DNA from: JAUUSJ01 sp051880475
GTDB taxonomy: Bacteria; Bacillota; Clostridia; Lachnospirales; Lachnospiraceae
Assembly (NCBI GenBank): GCA_051880475.1
Contig: JBJEOA010000039.1
Location: forward strand, 1-46,157
Length of the DNA stretch: 46,157 bases
Direction of reading: 5' to 3'
The notes under the pieces are model-generated. The model had not been told where the DNA came from. It worked only from the letters and a program-made list of their open reading frames with translations, and ran no database searches. A program made the position numbers and the translations under genes. Below are positions 43,207-46,157 of the stretch, one piece after another. How positions within the stretch are numbered: position 1 is the stretch's first letter; the number at the start of each line of letters is the position of its first letter.

Positions 43207-45720
43207 TTATTTGCTTGCTGCGAACATTTTCTCCGTACTTATATTTAAACTATCACTTTCTTTATAAGGACGCACTAATAAGTATACAAAACCTATCATA
43301 AGTCCAAATGCCACAATTGTCCAGATACTAAATCCGCCACCCATTACTAAAGTACCAATCTGGTTCACAACTAAGGATACAATATACGCTAATCCACATT
43401 GATATCCAACTGCAATCCAAAACCATTTTATATTATTCATCTCTCGCTTAATTGCACCCATAGCGGCAAAGCAAGGAGCACATAATAAGTTAAATGCCAA
43501 AAATGCATATCCAGATGCCGCAGTAAATGCAGCTCCCATATTTGCATACACAGAGGCATCTGTGCCACTGTATAAGATTCCCATTGTGCCAACAATATTT
43601 TCTTTTGCTACAAGACCTGTGACAGATGCCACTGCTGCCTGCCAGTTACCCCATCCTTGAGGAATGAAAATCCAACAAATTGCCTTACCAATATGGGCAA
43701 GAATACTGTAATCCATCTGGTCTTCTGCCAACATCTGGAATGTGCCGTCCACAAATCCAAAATATGTTGTAAACCAGATAACGATTGTAGATAGGAGGAT
43801 AATTGTGCCAGCCTTCTTAATAAAGGACCATCCTCTCTCCCACATACTTCTTAAAACATTAGATATAGTTGGCATATGATATGCTGGAAGCTCCATAACA
43901 AATGGCGCTGGGTCGCCAGCAAACAATTTTGTCTTCTTTAAAATAATACCAGAACAGATAATTGCTGCAATACCTAAAAAATATGCAGATGGAGCTACCC
44001 AAGGAGCCCCTCCAAAAATTGCTCCTGCAACCATTGCAATAAATGGAAGCTTTGCGCCACAAGGGATAAAAGTTGTTGTTATAATAGTCATCTTACGGTC
44101 TCTGTCATTTTCAATTGTTCTAGAAGCCATAATTCCAGGAATACCACAGCCAGAGCCAATCAACATCGGAATAAATGATTTACCAGAAAGACCAAACTTA
44201 CGGAAAATACGGTCCATGATAAATGCGATACGAGCCATATAGCCACAAGCTTCCAAGAAAGCTAAGAAAATAAATAAAATTAAAATCTGAGGAACAAATC
44301 CAAGTACCGCACCGACACCGGCAACAATACCGTCCATAATCAATCCTTTTAACCAGTCTGCACAGCCAGCGCTATCTAGTGCACTCTCAATAAATACAGG
44401 AATACCAGGAATCCAAATGCCAAAGTTTGCTGGATCTGGAGCTCCCTCATCAAAGTTTTTATCATAAAACACTTCCTGTGCTGCCTTTAAATCCGCAAAA
44501 GTGGAAGTTACAATTTCATCTGCCATTGTCTCTTCATCTATAATTGTATATGTAGCAGTATCCACATCAGTAAAATTCGATACTAACTGAGTAACTGCTG
44601 CTCTCGCCACTTGTATGTCATACTCTTGTGATTCCCTATCTAATGCTGTCTCAATAGAGGATATATCTACTCCCTTTGCAGCTGCCGCCTCAATAAATCC
44701 ATGGATCACCTGATTCGCTTCGCCAAATTCTTCGTCAAGCTCCGTGTACTCACCCGTTCCAATTCCAAATAAATGCCATCCATCGCCAAATACACCATCA
44801 TTTGCCCAGTCTGTGGCGATGGTACCGACTGTTGTGACAGAAACATAATATACGATAAACATAATCACCGCAAAAATTGGAAGTGCCAGCCATCGATTCG
44901 TGACAACCTTATCAATTTTATCCGATACCGACAACTTCTTTTCCTCTTTCTTTTTGCAACACTCTCCAATAATAGATGAAATATAAGTATATCTCTCATT
45001 TACGATAATGCTCTGTGCATCATCATCAAACTTATCTTCTAATTCTTTCATCTCAGCTGACACATCTGGGACGGATTTTATCATATCCCCAATCTTATCA
45101 TCACTCTCTAAAAGCTTGATTGCAAAAAATCTCTTCTGCTCTTCTAAAATATCAGATCCTATTTTATCTTCAACCTTACTAATAACTGCCTCTACATCCT
45201 TGTCAAATTGGTGAACAATCTTATGTTTGTCTTTTTTTGCCGCATCCACTGCTCTTTTTGCTGCTTGCTCAATTCCTCTTCCCTTGAGAGCAGAAATTTC
45301 AACGACCTCACATCCAAGTTTTTTACTTAATTTATCTATATAAATTTTATCACCCGATTTTTCCACTAAATCCATCATATTCACAGCCATGACAACGGGA
45401 ATACCAAGCTCTATCAACTGGGTAGACAAATATAAATTTCTTTCAATATTCGTTCCATCTACAATATTTAAAATGGCATCTGGTCTATCTGTAATCAGAT
45501 AATTTCTCGCCACCACTTCCTCTAATGTATAAGGTGATAAAGAATAAATCCCCGGTAAATCTATAATAGTAACATCCTTATCTCCTTTTAATCTTCCCTC
45601 TTTTTTTTCCACTGTAACACCTGGCCAGTTTCCGACAAATTGATTAGAGCCTGTCAGGGCATTAAACAATGTTGTCTTTCCACAGTTAGGATTACCTGCC
45701 AACGCAATTTTAATTGCCAT
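43207..45720 (-). CDS. feoB: Ferrous iron transport protein B
   Basis: FeoB is the GTPase-linked membrane channel for Fe2+ uptake. The N-terminal G domain has GNPNCGKTTLFN (G1), DLPGIYSL (G3) and NMMD (G4), followed by a helical GDI-like region to about 250. The membrane part has two Gate motifs, LIGSGCGIPGIMASRTIE and CAPCFAAMGAIKREM. At 837 residues it is longer than most FeoB because of a stretch of about 150 residues between the first transmembrane helix and the second, with FGDGWHLFGIG ... GAPDPANFGIWIPG, probably outside the cell. It has its own upstream repeat and is followed by the Cys-rich peptide and the Fur-like gene. Confidence 0.95.
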   Translation of the reverse strand: MAIKIALAGNPNCGKTTLFNALTGSNQFVGNWPGVTVEKKEGRLKGDKDVTIIDLPGIYSLSPYTLEEVVARNYLITDRPDAILNIVDGTNIERNLYLSTQLIELGIPVVMAVNMMDLVEKSGDKIYIDKLSKKLGCEVVEISALKGRGIEQAAKRAVDAAKKDKHKIVHQFDKDVEAVISKVEDKIGSDILEEQKRFFAIKLLESDDKIGDMIKSVPDVSAEMKELEDKFDDDAQSIIVNERYTYISSIIGECCKKKEEKKLSVSDKIDKVVTNRWLALPIFAVIMFIVYYVSVTTVGTIATDWANDGVFGDGWHLFGIGTGEYTELDEEFGEANQVIHGFIEAAAAKGVDISSIETALDRESQEYDIQVARAAVTQLVSNFTDVDTATYTIIDEETMADEIVTSTFADLKAAQEVFYDKNFDEGAPDPANFGIWIPGIPVFIESALDSAGCADWLKGLIMDGIVAGVGAVLGFVPQILILFIFLAFLEACGYMARIAFIMDRIFRKFGLSGKSFIPMLIGSGCGIPGIMASRTIENDRDRKMTIITTTFIPCGAKLPFIAMVAGAIFGGAPWVAPSAYFLGIAAIICSGIILKKTKLFAGDPAPFVMELPAYHMPTISNVLRSMWERGWSFIKKAGTIILLSTIVIWFTTYFGFVDGTFQMLAEDQMDYSILAHIGKAICWIFIPQGWGNWQAAVASVTGLVAKENIVGTMGILYSGTDASVYANMGAAFTAASGYAFLAFNLLCAPCFAAMGAIKREMNNIKWFWIAVGYQCGLAYIVSLVVNQIGTLVMGGGFSIWTIVAFGLMIGFVYLLVRPYKESDSLNISTEKMFAASK

Positions 45721-45792
45721 ATTTTTTCTCCTTTCTCGTCTGAGACTTTGATATTTTTTAAGTATGTTTGATGTATTTATAACTATTTTAAA

Positions 45793-45806
45793 TTAGTTGA
45801 TACTAA
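45793..45806. promoter_or_regulatory. Inverted repeat upstream of feoB
   Basis: TTAGT-TGAT-ACTAA is a perfect 5-bp inverted repeat over a 4-base centre, about 75 bases before feoB. The half-sites recur upstream of the DUF3793 gene. It resembles DtxR/IdeR-type or Fur-type operators of iron genes; which regulator binds cannot be told. Confidence 0.5.
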
Positions 45807-45812
45807 CTATTT

Positions 45813-45849
45813 TGCAAAAAATCTAGGAGGCTTTTCTTCCTCCACACAT
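45813..45849 (-). terminator. Weak hairpin and 8-residue ORF between feoA and feoB
   Basis: On the minus strand GGAGG (45839-45843) pairs with CCTCC (45826-45830) and is followed by TAGATTTTTT, a weak terminator. The same sequence contains a tiny ORF (MCGGRKAS, stop TAG) preceded by GAGGAG. Either the hairpin attenuates feoB, or the ORF is chance. Confidence 0.35.
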
Positions 45850-45893
45850 AAATTCTCCTCACTTCTTTCCAAAATAATTCTCTGGAAAATATA

Positions 45894-46112
45894 TTACTCT
45901 ATCTCAATCATTGCTGCATCCTCTTTTCGAAGGGATAACTCATATCCACGAACGGTTACTTCAATCGGATCTCCAAGTGGTGCAACCTTCCTCACATACA
46001 GTTCAACACCCTTTATAATTCCCATATCCATAATTCTTCTCTTAACAGGGCCTGCTCCCGTCAATTTTTTTACTTTCACAGTCTTACCAATAGGCACATC
46101 TCTTAGCGTCAT
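45894..46112 (-). CDS. feoA: Ferrous iron transport protein A
   Basis: FeoA is a small SH3-like cytoplasmic partner of FeoB. The 72-residue protein has MTLRDVPIGKTVKVKKLTGAGPVKRRIMDMGI, then VAPLGDPIEVTVRGYELSLRKEDA, the usual FeoA pattern. It precedes feoB on the same strand after 173 bases. AGGAGGAGAAAAAT precedes the ATG. The window ends about 45 bases upstream, so the promoter of the feo region is not fully visible. Confidence 0.93.
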   Translation of the reverse strand: MTLRDVPIGKTVKVKKLTGAGPVKRRIMDMGIIKGVELYVRKVAPLGDPIEVTVRGYELSLRKEDAAMIEIE

Positions 46113-46157
46113 ATTTTTCTCCTCCTAGACTATAATTTTTTGAGCCATATCTTTATT

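Overview
The window reads as chromosome of a low-GC Gram-positive anaerobe of class Clostridia, most likely a Lachnospiraceae. The pointers are the DapL-type lysine/diaminopimelate pathway, AddAB instead of RecBCD, the short QueF and QueH, TypA, a T-box and an L-box, a DUF3793-flavodoxin pair, FeoA/FeoB with a FeoB-associated Cys-rich peptide, a SpoIID-like protein, and strong AGGAGG ribosome binding sites. This placement is inference; no rRNA or other taxonomic marker is present. No tRNA, rRNA, insertion sequence, prophage or CRISPR array was seen.

Layout. (1) 1-8,592, minus strand: carA-carB, glnA, an ANTAR antiterminator, dapF and dapL, a nitrogen/glutamine and diaminopimelate block. carAB has a long leader that folds into an unidentified structure with alternative hairpins. 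(2) 9,068-17,586, minus: addB-addA-queF-queH, possibly followed by a small ORF, coupling recombinational repair and queuosine genes in one transcription unit. (3) 17,701-20,119: a membrane-anchored protein resembling an FMN-binding domain, convergent with glutamine-dependent NAD synthetase. (4) 20,345-23,622, minus: dapA-dapB under a lysine riboswitch, a CobO-like corrinoid adenosyltransferase, and a double-OB-fold SSB-like protein. (5) 24,110-28,675, plus: typA, a SpoIID-like protein lacking the catalytic Glu, and queA. (6) 28,842-33,639: pheST behind a Phe T-box, and a YihY-type membrane protein. (7) 33,721-37,491: two small unknown genes, the DUF3793-flavodoxin pair, and a MATE transporter. 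(8) 37,575-42,286, minus: a four-gene signalling operon of Ser/Thr-kinase-like protein with zinc ribbon, VWA protein, PP2C phosphatase with a long coiled-coil tail, and Sel1-repeat protein. (9) 42,557-46,112, minus: feoA, feoB, FeoB-associated peptide and an atypical Fur-family regulator, ending at a strong terminator.

How the genes fit together. DapA, DapB, DapL and DapF are the steps from aspartate semialdehyde to meso-diaminopimelate by the aminotransferase route, with the first two behind a lysine riboswitch. QueF, QueA and QueH cover reduction of preQ0, transfer to tRNA and the final epoxyqueuosine reduction. CarAB and GlnA share glutamine/ammonia metabolism with an RNA-binding ANTAR protein next door. 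FeoAB, the atypical Fur and the flavodoxin pair look like a ferrous-iron/flavodoxin response, and similar TTAGT/ACTAA repeats precede feoB and the DUF3793 gene.

The most unusual parts are the kinase-VWA-PP2C-Sel1 operon, which resembles the TerY-phosphorylation triad but has a Sel1 partner and no ter genes in view; the structured carA leader; the large inverted repeat between carB and glnA; a long-range inverted repeat upstream of the SSB-like gene; and a small family of nested-hairpin intergenic repeats.
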